A stretch of 64,000 nt of DNA from Chryseobacterium cucumeris (GTDB lineage: Bacteria > Bacteroidota > Bacteroidia > Flavobacteriales > Weeksellaceae): positions 434,001 through 498,000 of the forward strand of contig NZ_LUVZ01000023.1 in assembly GCF_001593385.1 (NCBI RefSeq), in the 5' to 3' direction. Below the pieces are notes generated by a model that did not search any database, was not told the DNA's origin, and saw nothing but the letters and a program-made list of their open reading frames with translations. This document shows positions 8,441-18,092 of the stretch, piece by piece. Made by a program: the position numbers and the translations under genes. Within the stretch, counting starts at the first letter, position 1. Each line of letters starts with the position of its first letter.

Positions 8441-9185
8441 AAATATATTGGTCATTTTGTTTTCTTTGATCATGTTAAGCTGTAGTACACAGAGCAAAAA
8501 CAGTTTTAAAGCAAAGAAAATATATGAATCAAAAACCCTGATCATTACTCAGATTTCAGAGAATTCTTTTATTCATACCTCCTTTAAACAGACCAATGAT
8601 TTCGGGAATGTACCCTGTAATGGATTGGTTGTAAAAGATCGTAACGAAACTATTGTTTTTGATACACCTACCAATGATAAAAGTTCGGAAGAGCTGATAC
8701 AATGGATTAATGAAAATCTTGATTCGAAAATTAAGGCCATTATTCCAACCCATTTTCATGATGACAGTTTGGGAGGATTGATGATTTTTCATAAGCACAA
8801 TATTTCATCCTATTCCTATGTGAAAACAATTGAGCTGGCCAGAGAAAATAATTTTGTTATTCCTGAAAACAGTTTTAATGATTCTGTTATTTTAAAAGTC
8901 GGGAATAAAGATGTCATTGCAAAATTTTTTGGTGAAGGGCATACAAAAGATAATGCTGTGGGATATTTTCCAAACGAGAATATTTTATTTGGAGGCTGTT
9001 TATTAAAAGAGCTGGAGGCAGGTAAAGGATATTTGGGTGATGCCAATGTTTCTGCCTGGTCCAATACCGTTGAAAAAGTAAAAAAAGAATATCCGGATGT
9101 GAAAATTGTAGTTCCCGGCCATGGCGACTACGGTGATGGAAAACTTCTTGACTATACGATTACATTATTTAAAGGTCAAAAGTGA
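8424..9185 (+). CDS. bla: Subclass B1 metallo-beta-lactamase, lipoprotein
   Basis: This zinc enzyme is expected to hydrolyse beta-lactams, probably including carbapenems. The 253 residues include a lipobox LIMLSC with Cys20, so the mature enzyme should be anchored to a membrane facing the periplasm. Zinc ligands are complete: H110-x-H112-x-D114 in THFHDD, H173 in GEGHTKDN, C192 in GGCLLK and H233 in PGHGDYG. Lys195, which contacts the substrate carboxylate in B1 enzymes, and the Asn of GDAN are also present. The layout resembles BcII and the chromosomal enzymes of flavobacteria (IND, BlaB, MUS types), but I cannot assign a named variant. A more distant MBL-fold hydrolase is possible, though the B1 pattern is strong. 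Tandem 97-bp repeats start at its 3' end. Confidence 0.85.
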   Translation: MNFISKNILVILFSLIMLSCSTQSKNSFKAKKIYESKTLIITQISENSFIHTSFKQTNDFGNVPCNGLVVKDRNETIVFDTPTNDKSSEELIQWINENLDSKIKAIIPTHFHDDSLGGLMIFHKHNISSYSYVKTIELARENNFVIPENSFNDSVILKVGNKDVIAKFFGEGHTKDNAVGYFPNENILFGGCLLKELEAGKGYLGDANVSAWSNTVEKVKKEYPDVKIVVPGHGDYGDGKLLDYTITLFKGQK

Positions 9186-9560
9186 ATCTTTGCTTTGCAA
9201 AGTGAATGGTGAATGCTTGCAGCATAAAAAAATTGACAAGCGGAGCGGATTGACGATTGACTATTCACGAATCAAAATTGAACTTTTACTTTGCACAGTG
9301 AATGGTGAATGGTTGCAGCATAAAAAAAATTGACAAGCGGAGCGGATTGACAATTGACTATTCACGAATCAAAATTGAACTTTTACTTTGCAAAGTGAAT
9401 GGTGAATGGTTGCAGTAGAAAAAAAATTGACAAGCGAAGCGGATTGACAATTGACTATTCACCAATCAAAAGTGAATTTTTGCTTCGCAAAGTGAATAGT
9501 GAAGGGTTGCCTTATATAAAAAATTGACAAGCGAAGCGAATTTACCATTGACGATTGACA
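9177..9560. repeat. Four imperfect tandem copies of a 97-bp repeat
   Basis: Copies begin at about 9177, 9273, 9370 and 9467, each 96-97 bp. Each unit has CAAAAxTGAA...TTTGC, then GTGAATGGTGAATG, then AAAATTGACAAGCG, then GATTGAC and ATTGACTATTCAC. The last copy is the most diverged. The first copy overlaps the final codons of the metallo-beta-lactamase gene, so the end of that gene is built into the repeat. Short inverted segments such as GCTTTGCAAAGT could form hairpins. A related sequence lies at 39877-39986. There are no unique spacers, so this is not a CRISPR array. Confidence 0.9.
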
Positions 9561-9561
9561 T

Positions 9562-9600
9562 AAAAAAAGCCTCCATACAAAAATGTATGAGGCTTTTTTT
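9562..9600. terminator. Bidirectional terminator between the beta-lactamase and porV
   Basis: A stem of GCCT and CATACA (9569-9579, one bulged C) pairs with TGTATG and AGGC (9584-9593), flanked by seven A on the left and seven T on the right. It can serve both the plus-strand beta-lactamase and the minus-strand porV. Confidence 0.85.
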
Positions 9601-9618
9601 ATAGAGCTGTTGCTTTTA

Positions 9619-10782
9619 TTAACGATCGTTGTTGGATGTTTCTTCTCCGATGTTCCAGGTTAGACCGAAACGAAGTGTGTTATCCAAAGCACTGTTGATC
9701 TTAGACATATTGATCAGGTAAGAAAGATCAAGTCCGAAAGAACGGTATCTTAGCCCAACCCCTGCAGTTGCAAACTGTCTTGCTCCCTGCTCTTCACTTT
9801 CATGGAAGTAACCTCCTCTAACAGAAAATGCATTGTCATAAGAATATTCCAGAGCACCACTATACATGATACTGTTTTTATTTTTGAAAGATTTTCCGAT
9901 ACCAGCCATTGGTCCTACATTCGGGATCTGGTAGATAGGCTGTCTTGTATTCGGGTCTATTCCTGCATACTCAGATCCAGGAACTAATAGTTTTGAACCT
10001 TCCACAGAGATTCCAACTCTGTTCATATCATCCAGGTACATATCGTAACCAACCCCTAATCTTGCCATAGTAGGCAGATAAGATCTTGATTCTTCATTTC
10101 CTGTATAATCCAGTTTAGGACCTAAGTTCTGAATAGCTAAACCTGCATTGATTTTACCATCATATCCGCCAATACTGGAGAATCTTGGAGAGGTATAGTA
10201 TCCTGAAACGTCTACTGCAAAACTGTTCGCAGCCTTAAGTGTTGTATCTGTGTTGAATCCTCCGGCTAAGTCTGAACGGATAAATCTACCGGTAACAGCT
10301 CCGGAGAATGAATCAGAAAGTTTCAAAGCGTAGGCAACGTCAATGGAGAATTCGTTTGGTTTTGATGTACCCATAGAAGCAATTTCTGTACCCACCAATT
10401 GAGTCAGGTCTACCTGTCCCATATTGAAATAATAGATACTAGCGGAGATTGTAGATCTTTCTTCCTGTCCTAAAAACTTATGGAACGAAGCATATAATAA
10501 GAATACATCATTGGTAAGTTTTCCCATGTAAGGCGTATAGTTAAGACCTACGGAAGAACTTGTCCTGCTGAAAGGGTATTTAGCCGCATTCCAGAATTGT
10601 GAAAATGCATCCGGAGAGGTTACCACCCCCTGATCTCCCATACCTCCCGATCTTGCATCAGGTGCAATTCTTAAGAAAGGAGCTCCGGTAAGAACTGGGT
10701 TTACTTTACCTAAATCTTGCGAATAGCCTAAAAAACCAGCACTCAAACCAAATCCTAATAGCAGTTTAGTAGTTAAATTCAT
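9619..10782 (-). CDS. porV: Type IX secretion system outer membrane protein PorV
   Basis: PorV (LptO) is the outer-membrane shuttle that collects T9SS cargo from the translocon and hands it to the PorU sortase complex. The 387 residues begin with a signal peptide (MNLTTKLLLGFGLSAGFLGYSQ), followed by the strongly conserved family start PVLTGAPFLRIAPDARSGGMGDQGV (about 29-53) and the A-x-FWNAAKYPF motif. The remainder alternates short strands and turns, as expected for a 14-strand FadL-like barrel, and ends in TLRFGLTWN. It lies 60 bases downstream of porU on the same strand, as in other flavobacteria, and is very likely co-transcribed with it. Confidence 0.95.
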   Translation of the reverse strand: MNLTTKLLLGFGLSAGFLGYSQDLGKVNPVLTGAPFLRIAPDARSGGMGDQGVVTSPDAFSQFWNAAKYPFSRTSSSVGLNYTPYMGKLTNDVFLLYASFHKFLGQEERSTISASIYYFNMGQVDLTQLVGTEIASMGTSKPNEFSIDVAYALKLSDSFSGAVTGRFIRSDLAGGFNTDTTLKAANSFAVDVSGYYTSPRFSSIGGYDGKINAGLAIQNLGPKLDYTGNEESRSYLPTMARLGVGYDMYLDDMNRVGISVEGSKLLVPGSEYAGIDPNTRQPIYQIPNVGPMAGIGKSFKNKNSIMYSGALEYSYDNAFSVRGGYFHESEEQGARQFATAGVGLRYRSFGLDLSYLINMSKINSALDNTLRFGLTWNIGEETSNNDR

Positions 10783-10842
10783 ATGTTGTCTTTTATATAT
10801 TATCAGTTTTTTATTAATATTATTATCTATTGTTCTGTTTAA

Positions 10843-13800
10843 TTATTTCAAAAGTACCATTTTTTCTACAGCTGTAGCACTTCCTTTGCATTTTTCTTGA
10901 TTTTGACTTTTTGCAAATATCTTAAAAATATACGTACCTTTTGCTACTGTAGCTCCAAAATCATCTCTTCCGTCCCATTCTATGGCCTGGCGAGGGGTTC
11001 TAAAGCCCTGTAGGAACGGTTCTGCAACCACTGGCTGCGATAAAGTTCTTACCAATCTTCCGGTTATTGTATAAATTTGCACGTTCACATCCAGAATATC
11101 ATCACAGTTGTGTTCAAACTGAATATACGTTTTATTGGTAAATGGATTTGGCCAGTTCAACGGACGGTTGATTGTCAGGTGTTGATCGGACTCATCTTTA
11201 ACTTCAAAATTTAACGTAGCAGTTGTAGAATTATTGTTTATATCCCAAACTTTAAATGTTAATTGATGCTGTCCTATTGCAAGATTTCTGAAAGGGTAGG
11301 TTACATTTCCTTTCTGGTATTCAGCAAGACTAGGATTTAAACATCCGTTTCCTTCTCCCGGAGCATAAAAATCATTTAAAACAACAGTATTGATAATCTG
11401 TCCGTCAAGATATACTGTTATATCATGTCCCACACCGGATCCTGTTGAGTTGATTCCTGTATCGTCGGTAAGACAGGCAAGAAGCATAGGATTCTGATTG
11501 GTAATTCCACCATCTGCAAAGTTGGTGTTGTTCATATACAGTTTTACTTTTGGAGGTTGATTATCATTGATTCCATTAGGATTGATATCACCTACTTGTA
11601 CAGCCTGGTTGTTGAAAACATCTGTTGCTTTGTTGTCAGCATAGGCTAGTATTCTTCCTTGTCCTACAGCATAGTTAATATCTTTAGGAACATAGAATTC
11701 GGCAGTGAATACTCCGTTTACCGCAGTTCCGGCAGATTTTACAATCGCACTTCCTTCTTCAGTATATTCTAAAACCGGAGTTAAAATTCCACTGTTATTG
11801 AGTGTTTTTTTGTTTAATCTCTTATCAAAAATATTGATGCTGACTTTTCCGTTGAAGGTATTGTTCAGTGTTCCGTTCGGATTATTGATGTGTCCTTTAA
11901 TTTTCACAAAATCCAAACCTCTGATCAATCCTGGAACCGGAGTTTCAATATTATCAATAACCAAAAGTCTTTGAGGTCTGCTTAATTTCATAGCCGGATC
12001 ACCCAGGAAGTTTACTTTTAAATGGTTGCTATTTGGCCCTTTTTGCTTTTTAGCAATTAAGTGAGCGTTCCCTAATGAATTAAAATCGTCATTGGTTAAT
12101 TTAAAAATATTCTGAGTGAATGTATTGGTAAAATCACGTCCATAATCTACCCCAATAGCACGGCTGGAAGTAATCATGGTAGAAACGCCTCCCTGCTTCA
12201 TTTTAATAAACTGTTCCCCTACAGAGTTGGTGGAAGGTTCATCCCATAACGTGAATTCACAAGTAATGGTAGATACAAAAGGGAATCTGCTGTATACATT
12301 GGAAAAATTGTTGGCATTTTGAACTTCTGTGCTGGTCAGCACTCTTTCTTGTGCCCAACCATTGATACCTCCATGTCCGAAATAGAACAGGTACAAACTG
12401 TTTCCTATAGCGTTGGAAATGGCCTGATTTACCTGCGGATATCTTCGCCCTCCGGATGTACTCTGAGCGGTAAAAGCATCCATGTATAATTTTTTAACAT
12501 TATATTCTTTAAGATCCAGCTGGCCTGGCTGTTCAAAAATATTCACCAGTGAATTGTTCATTACATTATGAAAAGGACCTCCTCCTTCCTCATTATCATC
12601 CACTACAAAGTCAAGTCGCATACGCCAGTCTCCGAAAGGAGATGACTGCCCTTGAAGGGAATTGTTATATGCCAGTGTCTTATTGATCATATCCCCTGCT
12701 TCACTTACATTGGCTGCTGGAATTCTACCTACAGGCACATCCGGCAAATTGTTTTCAATTAATAATGTGGTTTGTGGCTTGGTCATTACGATATAATCAT
12801 CCGTCACAAATGATGATACGTAATCTGAAGATTGTTCACTCTGGTAGCTGGCAACAACGTTTGAATTATTCGGAACCCTGTTTTTATAATCATATGAAGC
12901 ATCCCCAAGAATAAATACATATTGAAGTCTCCCCAGAGGAGTGTTGAGTTTGCTTACGAAATCTCTTATCGCGGTAAGGTCTTTACTTCCGCTGCCATAT
13001 TCCTCGTAGATTTTATTGATATCAACAATTTCTACCTTATAGTTATTCTTGGTTTGATGGTAGCTGGCAATTCTCTGTGCCTGCCCCATCATTTCGGGTA
13101 CGGTAAGGATAAGATAATCTACATTTTGTATTGCAGATAGATTCTGATTGGAAATTCTTCCTACAAATTGTGGAGTGTAAGCAGCATCCGCACGGAAAGC
13201 TACAAATTCATTATTGAAATTCTGATCAGCAGCAGTGTAGGCAAAGTTGAAAGAACCGCCTCCTGCTTTATTCACTCTTCTGTTAGCGTTGGTAATATCC
13301 GTTACATCCCATACCTGTTCTACATTAGCTGCATTCGTGATGCTGAAACCGTAGTCTGTATTGCTTCCACTTACAATTGAATAATCCCTGAAGTTCATTT
13401 GTGAACCATTGAATGTAAGGTTTTCCTTATACTGAACTTCCAGATAATCAAAATAGAATGTTCCATTTGGGTTTTTGGAAATATCAGGATTATAAACCAG
13501 TGTAAACTGGTTTCCGGTAAGGTTCGTCAATGTACCGGTATACGTTACAGGATAAAAAGTATACTGATAGGTTGGCGTATCTGTAGGAATAGTTTGCAGC
13601 GGATGAGGATGTAAATTGTTGATTTTAAAATCAACCGTATTCTGTTGGGAGTTATACGCCACCACCTGAGTCCTGTATCGTACTACATCATTCGCCTGTA
13701 TGGGTGAATTAGTAGTCAATGTTATGGTCTTTTCATTGGAAAAAGGAGTATCCTCTACCCATGTTCTTCCTACTTTTAAAAGATTTTTCTGATCCTTGTT

Positions 13801-14745
13801 AATGACCTGGTAACTGTCATATCTTGTGATCAGCTGGGCTGGAAGGTTTCCGTCTACGGTCGCAACCCTTTTTCCCGCGCCTTTATCAAAGTTGATATAA
13901 TAATAGGAGAAATCTTCATAAATATTTTTGACATTATTACTTCTTTCACTGAATCGGGTATCGTGTCTTTTAAAACCATTTCCATTGCCCGTGTCATAGA
14001 GGTTATACCCATCAGGTCCCTGCGCATAGAAAAGCGCATAGTCATTATCATTCCATACTCCATCATCTTCACCTACTACCTGAATGGAATTTTCCTGTAA
14101 AGCTCCGTATCTTGGATCCTGATTGTATTCGGGAAGCATGATTCCCCCGTTTCCATAAATTCTGAAATTTTTAGGATTTACAGAACTCGGATTGATTCCG
14201 TTGTCTTTTAGAAACTGGGAAGTGATTTTGAATATTCCGGACTTATCTACTTTTATCTTGTAAAAATTTCCACTTGATAAAGGATTACCGGTGGTTCCTA
14301 TTTTATTAACAGTTCCTGTTGTATTGATAAAAGAAGAAGCTTCTGAAACATTAAATGAAGATAATCTCTGAACGCGTCCTTTTACATTTTTAAATAAAGC
14401 AATACTAATGCTGGCATAGCTTTCACCCTCTAAAGTATAATAGGAAACATCTGCTACATCATAATCAGGAAGTCTGCCTTTATCCAGTTCAAACAATTCC
14501 TGGTTAGAAACGTTTTCCCAAACAAGGTCTGAGATTTTTAATTGCTTTTCTCCAATTTTTTGCTTGCTTACGATAAAAACATTATTTTGGCTGTAAGAAA
14601 AACCTTCATTTTTAAAATTGGGAAGATTTAATTTTGTGTCACCAAAATCCTGAATTTTAGAACCATTCCATTCAATGGTGTTTCTTTGAGCGTAAAGTGT
14701 TGATGCAAAAGCGATTAAAGATAAAATCGTAATTTTTCGTTTCAT
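10843..14745 (-). CDS. porU: Type IX secretion system sortase PorU
   Basis: PorU is the C25-family cysteine peptidase that removes the C-terminal sorting domain of T9SS cargo at the cell surface and attaches the protein to the outer membrane. The 1300 residues begin with a signal peptide (MKRKITILSLIAFASTLYAQ). The gingipain-like domain lies at about 540-920, with the catalytic His in YFGHGG (near residue 790) and the catalytic Cys in STITCEFT (near 830). The last 90 residues, from NWPNPFTNKTYIQF to the C-terminus, resemble a type A sorting domain, as known for PorU itself. Upstream of it and divergent is gldJ, downstream porV; this order is conserved in gliding flavobacteria. Confidence 0.96.
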   Translation of the reverse strand: MKRKITILSLIAFASTLYAQRNTIEWNGSKIQDFGDTKLNLPNFKNEGFSYSQNNVFIVSKQKIGEKQLKISDLVWENVSNQELFELDKGRLPDYDVADVSYYTLEGESYASISIALFKNVKGRVQRLSSFNVSEASSFINTTGTVNKIGTTGNPLSSGNFYKIKVDKSGIFKITSQFLKDNGINPSSVNPKNFRIYGNGGIMLPEYNQDPRYGALQENSIQVVGEDDGVWNDNDYALFYAQGPDGYNLYDTGNGNGFKRHDTRFSERSNNVKNIYEDFSYYYINFDKGAGKRVATVDGNLPAQLITRYDSYQVINKDQKNLLKVGRTWVEDTPFSNEKTITLTTNSPIQANDVVRYRTQVVAYNSQQNTVDFKINNLHPHPLQTIPTDTPTYQYTFYPVTYTGTLTNLTGNQFTLVYNPDISKNPNGTFYFDYLEVQYKENLTFNGSQMNFRDYSIVSGSNTDYGFSITNAANVEQVWDVTDITNANRRVNKAGGGSFNFAYTAADQNFNNEFVAFRADAAYTPQFVGRISNQNLSAIQNVDYLILTVPEMMGQAQRIASYHQTKNNYKVEIVDINKIYEEYGSGSKDLTAIRDFVSKLNTPLGRLQYVFILGDASYDYKNRVPNNSNVVASYQSEQSSDYVSSFVTDDYIVMTKPQTTLLIENNLPDVPVGRIPAANVSEAGDMINKTLAYNNSLQGQSSPFGDWRMRLDFVVDDNEEGGGPFHNVMNNSLVNIFEQPGQLDLKEYNVKKLYMDAFTAQSTSGGRRYPQVNQAISNAIGNSLYLFYFGHGGINGWAQERVLTSTEVQNANNFSNVYSRFPFVSTITCEFTLWDEPSTNSVGEQFIKMKQGGVSTMITSSRAIGVDYGRDFTNTFTQNIFKLTNDDFNSLGNAHLIAKKQKGPNSNHLKVNFLGDPAMKLSRPQRLLVIDNIETPVPGLIRGLDFVKIKGHINNPNGTLNNTFNGKVSINIFDKRLNKKTLNNSGILTPVLEYTEEGSAIVKSAGTAVNGVFTAEFYVPKDINYAVGQGRILAYADNKATDVFNNQAVQVGDINPNGINDNQPPKVKLYMNNTNFADGGITNQNPMLLACLTDDTGINSTGSGVGHDITVYLDGQIINTVVLNDFYAPGEGNGCLNPSLAEYQKGNVTYPFRNLAIGQHQLTFKVWDINNNSTTATLNFEVKDESDQHLTINRPLNWPNPFTNKTYIQFEHNCDDILDVNVQIYTITGRLVRTLSQPVVAEPFLQGFRTPRQAIEWDGRDDFGATVAKGTYIFKIFAKSQNQEKCKGSATAVEKMVLLK

Positions 14746-14909
14746 GTTTACTATTGAAATTGCTAAATTACAAAATAAATGAAAATTTTAGAATTAAATT
14801 GTGATACAATAAAATTAATTTGTTAACGTTTTTCAAAAAAATCAAATGTTTACTTGATTTATTGAATAATTTATTTTTTCTTTGTACTTTGAAAATATTT
14901 ATATCGACT

Positions 14910-16511
14910 ATGAAAAAACTAAAGTTGTTTTCATTAATAGCATTAAGTTCTACACTTGCATTAACCAGCTGTGGCGGATCAGGAACCAGCAAAGGTGGCG
15001 GTACCAAAAAATTTGTCAGCAAAACAGGTTGGAAACCAAACGAAAAACAGGGTTGGTTTTTTGCAGGAAAGCAACAGAAGCAGAAGGGTTGGCCTGGGAT
15101 GGTATATGTAGAAGGTGGAACTTTTACAATGGGATTAGTGAAAGATGATGTTATGCACGATTGGAATAACACACCTCGCAGAATGCAGGTAAGTTCATTC
15201 TTTATCGGTGAAACTGAAATTACTAACTACGAATACCGCGAATACCTTACATGGTTGAAGTATGTATTCCCACCAAGTGACCCGAGTTTTAAGGAGATCT
15301 ATAACGGTGCTTTACCGGATACCTTATTATGGGACAACAAATTAGCAAGAAACGATTATAACGAAACGTATTTACGTTCTCCGGAATTTGATTACTATCC
15401 GGTAGTAGGAGTTTCCTGGACTCAGGCAAACAGATACTGTGAATGGCTGTCAGACAGAGCGAACGAAAAAGCTTTAATGCAGGCTGGTATTATTGCTAAA
15501 GATTTGTATATCAACGAATCCAATAACCAGGGAGGTACTGCTTTCAACATGGATAAATTCAAAGCGAATGATCCTGAAATGCAAGGATACATCAATGAGA
15601 AAAGAATGCAGCAAAAAACTGGTATGAAAACAACCAACCAGAGATTGCTGGCTGCTAACAGAGCTCCAAATTCTGCAATGGTACAGAAGTTCAGACTTCC
15701 TACCGAAGTAGAATGGGAATATGCTGCTCTTGGTATGGCTAAAAACAGAGAATATAACCAATATCTTGGTAAAAAACCTGAAATCGAAAGATTAAGAGGT
15801 ACTAAAGGAAGAAATAGAGGAATGTTCCTTGAAAACTTCAAAATGGGTAAAGGGGACTATTCTGGTATCGCTGGATGGAAGAATGACGGATCTGCTCAGA
15901 CTTCTGACGTAAGACAATATCCATCTAACGATTTAGGAATCTATGGAATGTACGGAAACGTTTCTGAATGGACGGCTGACGTTTACAGACCTATTATCGA
16001 TGAAGATTACAACGATTTCAACTACTATAGAGGAAATATGCCTCAGGCGATTGTAAGAAACGGTGACGGTACTTACAAAATGATCGACGAAGGTACTATC
16101 AAATACGATACTTTAGCTGACGGAAGATTAGTTTACAGAGGGCTTCCCGGACAATTTGAAAGACAAACTATCGCTGACTACAGAAACTACAGAGATGGTG
16201 ACAGACAGTCTTCTTTAGAATATTACAGAGCTTCTGATTCTGCTGCAGGATTCGATATGTACAATGCTCCTAAGAAAAGCTTTGTGGTAGATGCAACGGG
16301 TAGAGTGAAGTTACAGAAAGATACTAAAGAAAGAACTTCCGGAATTTCTAACGAGGTCAGAGTGGTAAAAGGTGGTTCTTGGCAGGATACAGCTTACTGG
16401 CTGGATCCGGGACAAAGAAGATATAAAAATCAAAACAGAGCTTATGGTTGGGTAGGATTCCGTGTTGCACAGGATGCTAAAGCCAGCGATAAGAGTAGAA
16501 CTAGAAGATAA
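14910..16511 (+). CDS. gldJ: Gliding motility / T9SS lipoprotein GldJ
   Basis: GldJ is an outer-membrane-associated lipoprotein required for gliding and for stability of the T9SS motor component GldK in flavobacteria. The 533 residues carry a lipobox ALTSC with Cys21, a Gly/Ser/Lys-rich tether and a formylglycine-generating-enzyme-like (SUMF) fold. That fold is seen in MVYVEGGTFTMG (about 67-78), ETEITNYEYREYL, PVVGVSWTQANRYCEWLS, FRLPTEVEWEYAA and the C-terminal VVKGGSWQD...GFRVAQ. The frame also opens 90 bases earlier at a TTG, but only the ATG at 14910 gives a proper lipoprotein signal. It is divergent from porU and separated from murF by a terminator. Confidence 0.96.
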   Translation: MKKLKLFSLIALSSTLALTSCGGSGTSKGGGTKKFVSKTGWKPNEKQGWFFAGKQQKQKGWPGMVYVEGGTFTMGLVKDDVMHDWNNTPRRMQVSSFFIGETEITNYEYREYLTWLKYVFPPSDPSFKEIYNGALPDTLLWDNKLARNDYNETYLRSPEFDYYPVVGVSWTQANRYCEWLSDRANEKALMQAGIIAKDLYINESNNQGGTAFNMDKFKANDPEMQGYINEKRMQQKTGMKTTNQRLLAANRAPNSAMVQKFRLPTEVEWEYAALGMAKNREYNQYLGKKPEIERLRGTKGRNRGMFLENFKMGKGDYSGIAGWKNDGSAQTSDVRQYPSNDLGIYGMYGNVSEWTADVYRPIIDEDYNDFNYYRGNMPQAIVRNGDGTYKMIDEGTIKYDTLADGRLVYRGLPGQFERQTIADYRNYRDGDRQSSLEYYRASDSAAGFDMYNAPKKSFVVDATGRVKLQKDTKERTSGISNEVRVVKGGSWQDTAYWLDPGQRRYKNQNRAYGWVGFRVAQDAKASDKSRTRR

Positions 16512-16534
16512 TATTTATCAAAAAATACTTATAA

Positions 16535-16566
16535 AAAACCTTCCGAACTCTCGGAAGGTTTTTTTA
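16535..16566 (+). terminator. Terminator of gldJ
   Basis: A perfect 10-bp stem, AACCTTCCGA (16537-16546) with TCGGAAGGTT (16551-16560), is followed by T residues. Confidence 0.88.
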
Positions 16567-16662
16567 TTTTTGACTCGTGAAATTGCTTGGACTAAAAAGC
16601 TTAAAACGCTTATATAGATTTGGCGATTGCATGCTATTTAAAAAAAGATATATATTTTCCAC

Positions 16663-17934
16663 ATGAATATAGAACAGTTTTATCCTTTATTTTTGCAGGC
16701 GGCAAAAGTAACCATTGACAGTAGAAAAATAGCAGAGAATGATATTTTCTTTGCCTTTTCCGGTGAGAATTTCAATGCAGCTACGCTGGCGGAAAAAGCC
16801 ATTGATGACGGAGCTTTGGCAGTGATTGTTGAACTTCCGGAATTTGAAAACAGAGATAAAAATATTTTCTATGTTCCATCTACTCTTGAGTTTTTACAAC
16901 AGCTGGCAATCTATCATAGAAGTAAGCTTGCTATTCCTTTTATAGGACTTACGGGAAGTAATGGAAAGACCACTACCAAAGAGTTGATTCACGCTGTTCT
17001 ATCTGAAAAATTTAATGTTCAGTATACTGCTGGAAATCTGAATAACCATATCGGAGTTCCCCTGACTATCCTTTCCATTAAACCGGAACATGAAATGGCC
17101 GTAATTGAAATGGGGGCAAATCATCAGAAAGAAATTGAATTTCTGTGTACTATTTCACAACCTGATTTCGGATATATTACCAATTTTGGAAAAGCTCATC
17201 TGGAAGGATTCGGAGGCTTTGAGGGAGTAATCAAAGGAAAGTCTGAGCTCTATGATTATCTTAAAAACAATAACAGAACTATTGTTGTTAATGAAAACGA
17301 TCCTATTCAGGTAGAGAAAACTGAAAACTATTCTCCTAAAATTACTTTTGGAGCAGAAACCTCTAATTATCATTTTGAATCTTTTTCAGAAGAGCATTTT
17401 GTAGGATTGATCTATCAGGGAGTAAAAGCGGTTTCAAAACTGACAGGAGAGTACAATTTTACCAATCTTTGTGCTGCTGCCAGTTTAGGACTTCACTTTG
17501 GAATCAGCTTTGAAAAAATAAAACATGCGTTGGAACTCTACACTCCAACGAATATGAGATCTCAGGTGGTGAAAAAAGAGGGGAGGACTTTGGTTCTGGA
17601 TACGTATAATGCCAATCCAAGTTCTATGACCGCTTCTCTGAATAATTTCATCAGTTTTGAAGGCAGTAAAACCATTATTATCGGTGATATGCTGGAATTG
17701 GGTGATGAAAGTGAGAAAGAGCATCAGAACATCTTAAAATTAGCTCAGGACCTTCATTTCAATGAGATTATTACTGTTGGAAAACATTTTAAAGCAGTGA
17801 ATGCTTCAGGCCTTGCTTTTGAAAATACAGCGGAATTAACAGACTATTTAAAACAGAATATAATTCAGTCGGAAAACATATTGTTGAAAGGATCCCGAGG
17901 AATTGCGCTGGAGAAAGTGATCGACTTTATTTAA
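16663..17934 (+). CDS. murF: UDP-N-acetylmuramoyl-tripeptide--D-alanyl-D-alanine ligase
   Basis: MurF adds D-Ala-D-Ala to the UDP-MurNAc tripeptide in the last cytoplasmic step of peptidoglycan precursor synthesis. The 423 residues contain an N-terminal Mur ligase domain (TIDSRKI near 17-23), the P-loop TGSNGKTTT at 97-105 and the NLNNHIGVPLT segment near 124. VIEMGANHQKEI is the central ATPase motif. The third domain has LDTYNANPSSM (substrate binding) and IIGDMLELGDESEKEH. The size and order are standard. It sits behind gldJ, as in other flavobacteria, but with its own likely promoter, because a strong terminator intervenes. No other mur gene is in the window. Confidence 0.96.
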   Translation: MNIEQFYPLFLQAAKVTIDSRKIAENDIFFAFSGENFNAATLAEKAIDDGALAVIVELPEFENRDKNIFYVPSTLEFLQQLAIYHRSKLAIPFIGLTGSNGKTTTKELIHAVLSEKFNVQYTAGNLNNHIGVPLTILSIKPEHEMAVIEMGANHQKEIEFLCTISQPDFGYITNFGKAHLEGFGGFEGVIKGKSELYDYLKNNNRTIVVNENDPIQVEKTENYSPKITFGAETSNYHFESFSEEHFVGLIYQGVKAVSKLTGEYNFTNLCAAASLGLHFGISFEKIKHALELYTPTNMRSQVVKKEGRTLVLDTYNANPSSMTASLNNFISFEGSKTIIIGDMLELGDESEKEHQNILKLAQDLHFNEIITVGKHFKAVNASGLAFENTAELTDYLKQNIIQSENILLKGSRGIALEKVIDFI

Positions 17935-17937
17935 AGT

Positions 17938-18092
17938 AAGGAAGCTGGGCGCTGGTGGAGGAGAGCTCATGAAGGAAATTGAAGACCGTTCTCTTATTTC
18001 TTCAGCTTTATAAAATTTCATTGATCAATAACACTTAAAGAAGTAATTGGCCGGATAGTAACTTCCGGCTTCATTCTTCCAGCTTCCGGCTT
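17938..18092. repeat. Dispersed GGAAGCTGG-type element, copy B
   Basis: The left end has GGAAGCTGGG. The right end (18059-18092) is the reverse complement of GCCGGAAGCTGGAAGAATGA plus GCCGGAAGTTA and closely matches 5151-5185 in the opposite orientation. The element lies between the convergent murF and NUDIX genes and contains no gene. Confidence 0.5.

Noticed and set aside
9121-9333. Plus-strand ORF of 70 codons across the first tandem repeats
   Set aside because: It overlaps the end of the beta-lactamase gene and consists of repeat sequence; no coding pattern.
9177-9560. Possible CRISPR array
   Set aside because: Repeats are contiguous 97-bp units without unique spacers and no cas genes are nearby.
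14820-14909. Upstream TTG extension of gldJ
   Set aside because: The extension would place a non-signal segment ahead of the lipoprotein signal; the ATG at 14910 gives a proper lipobox.
15422-15841. 139-codon minus-strand ORF inside gldJ
   Set aside because: Antisense of a strongly conserved gene; no domain or plausible signal.
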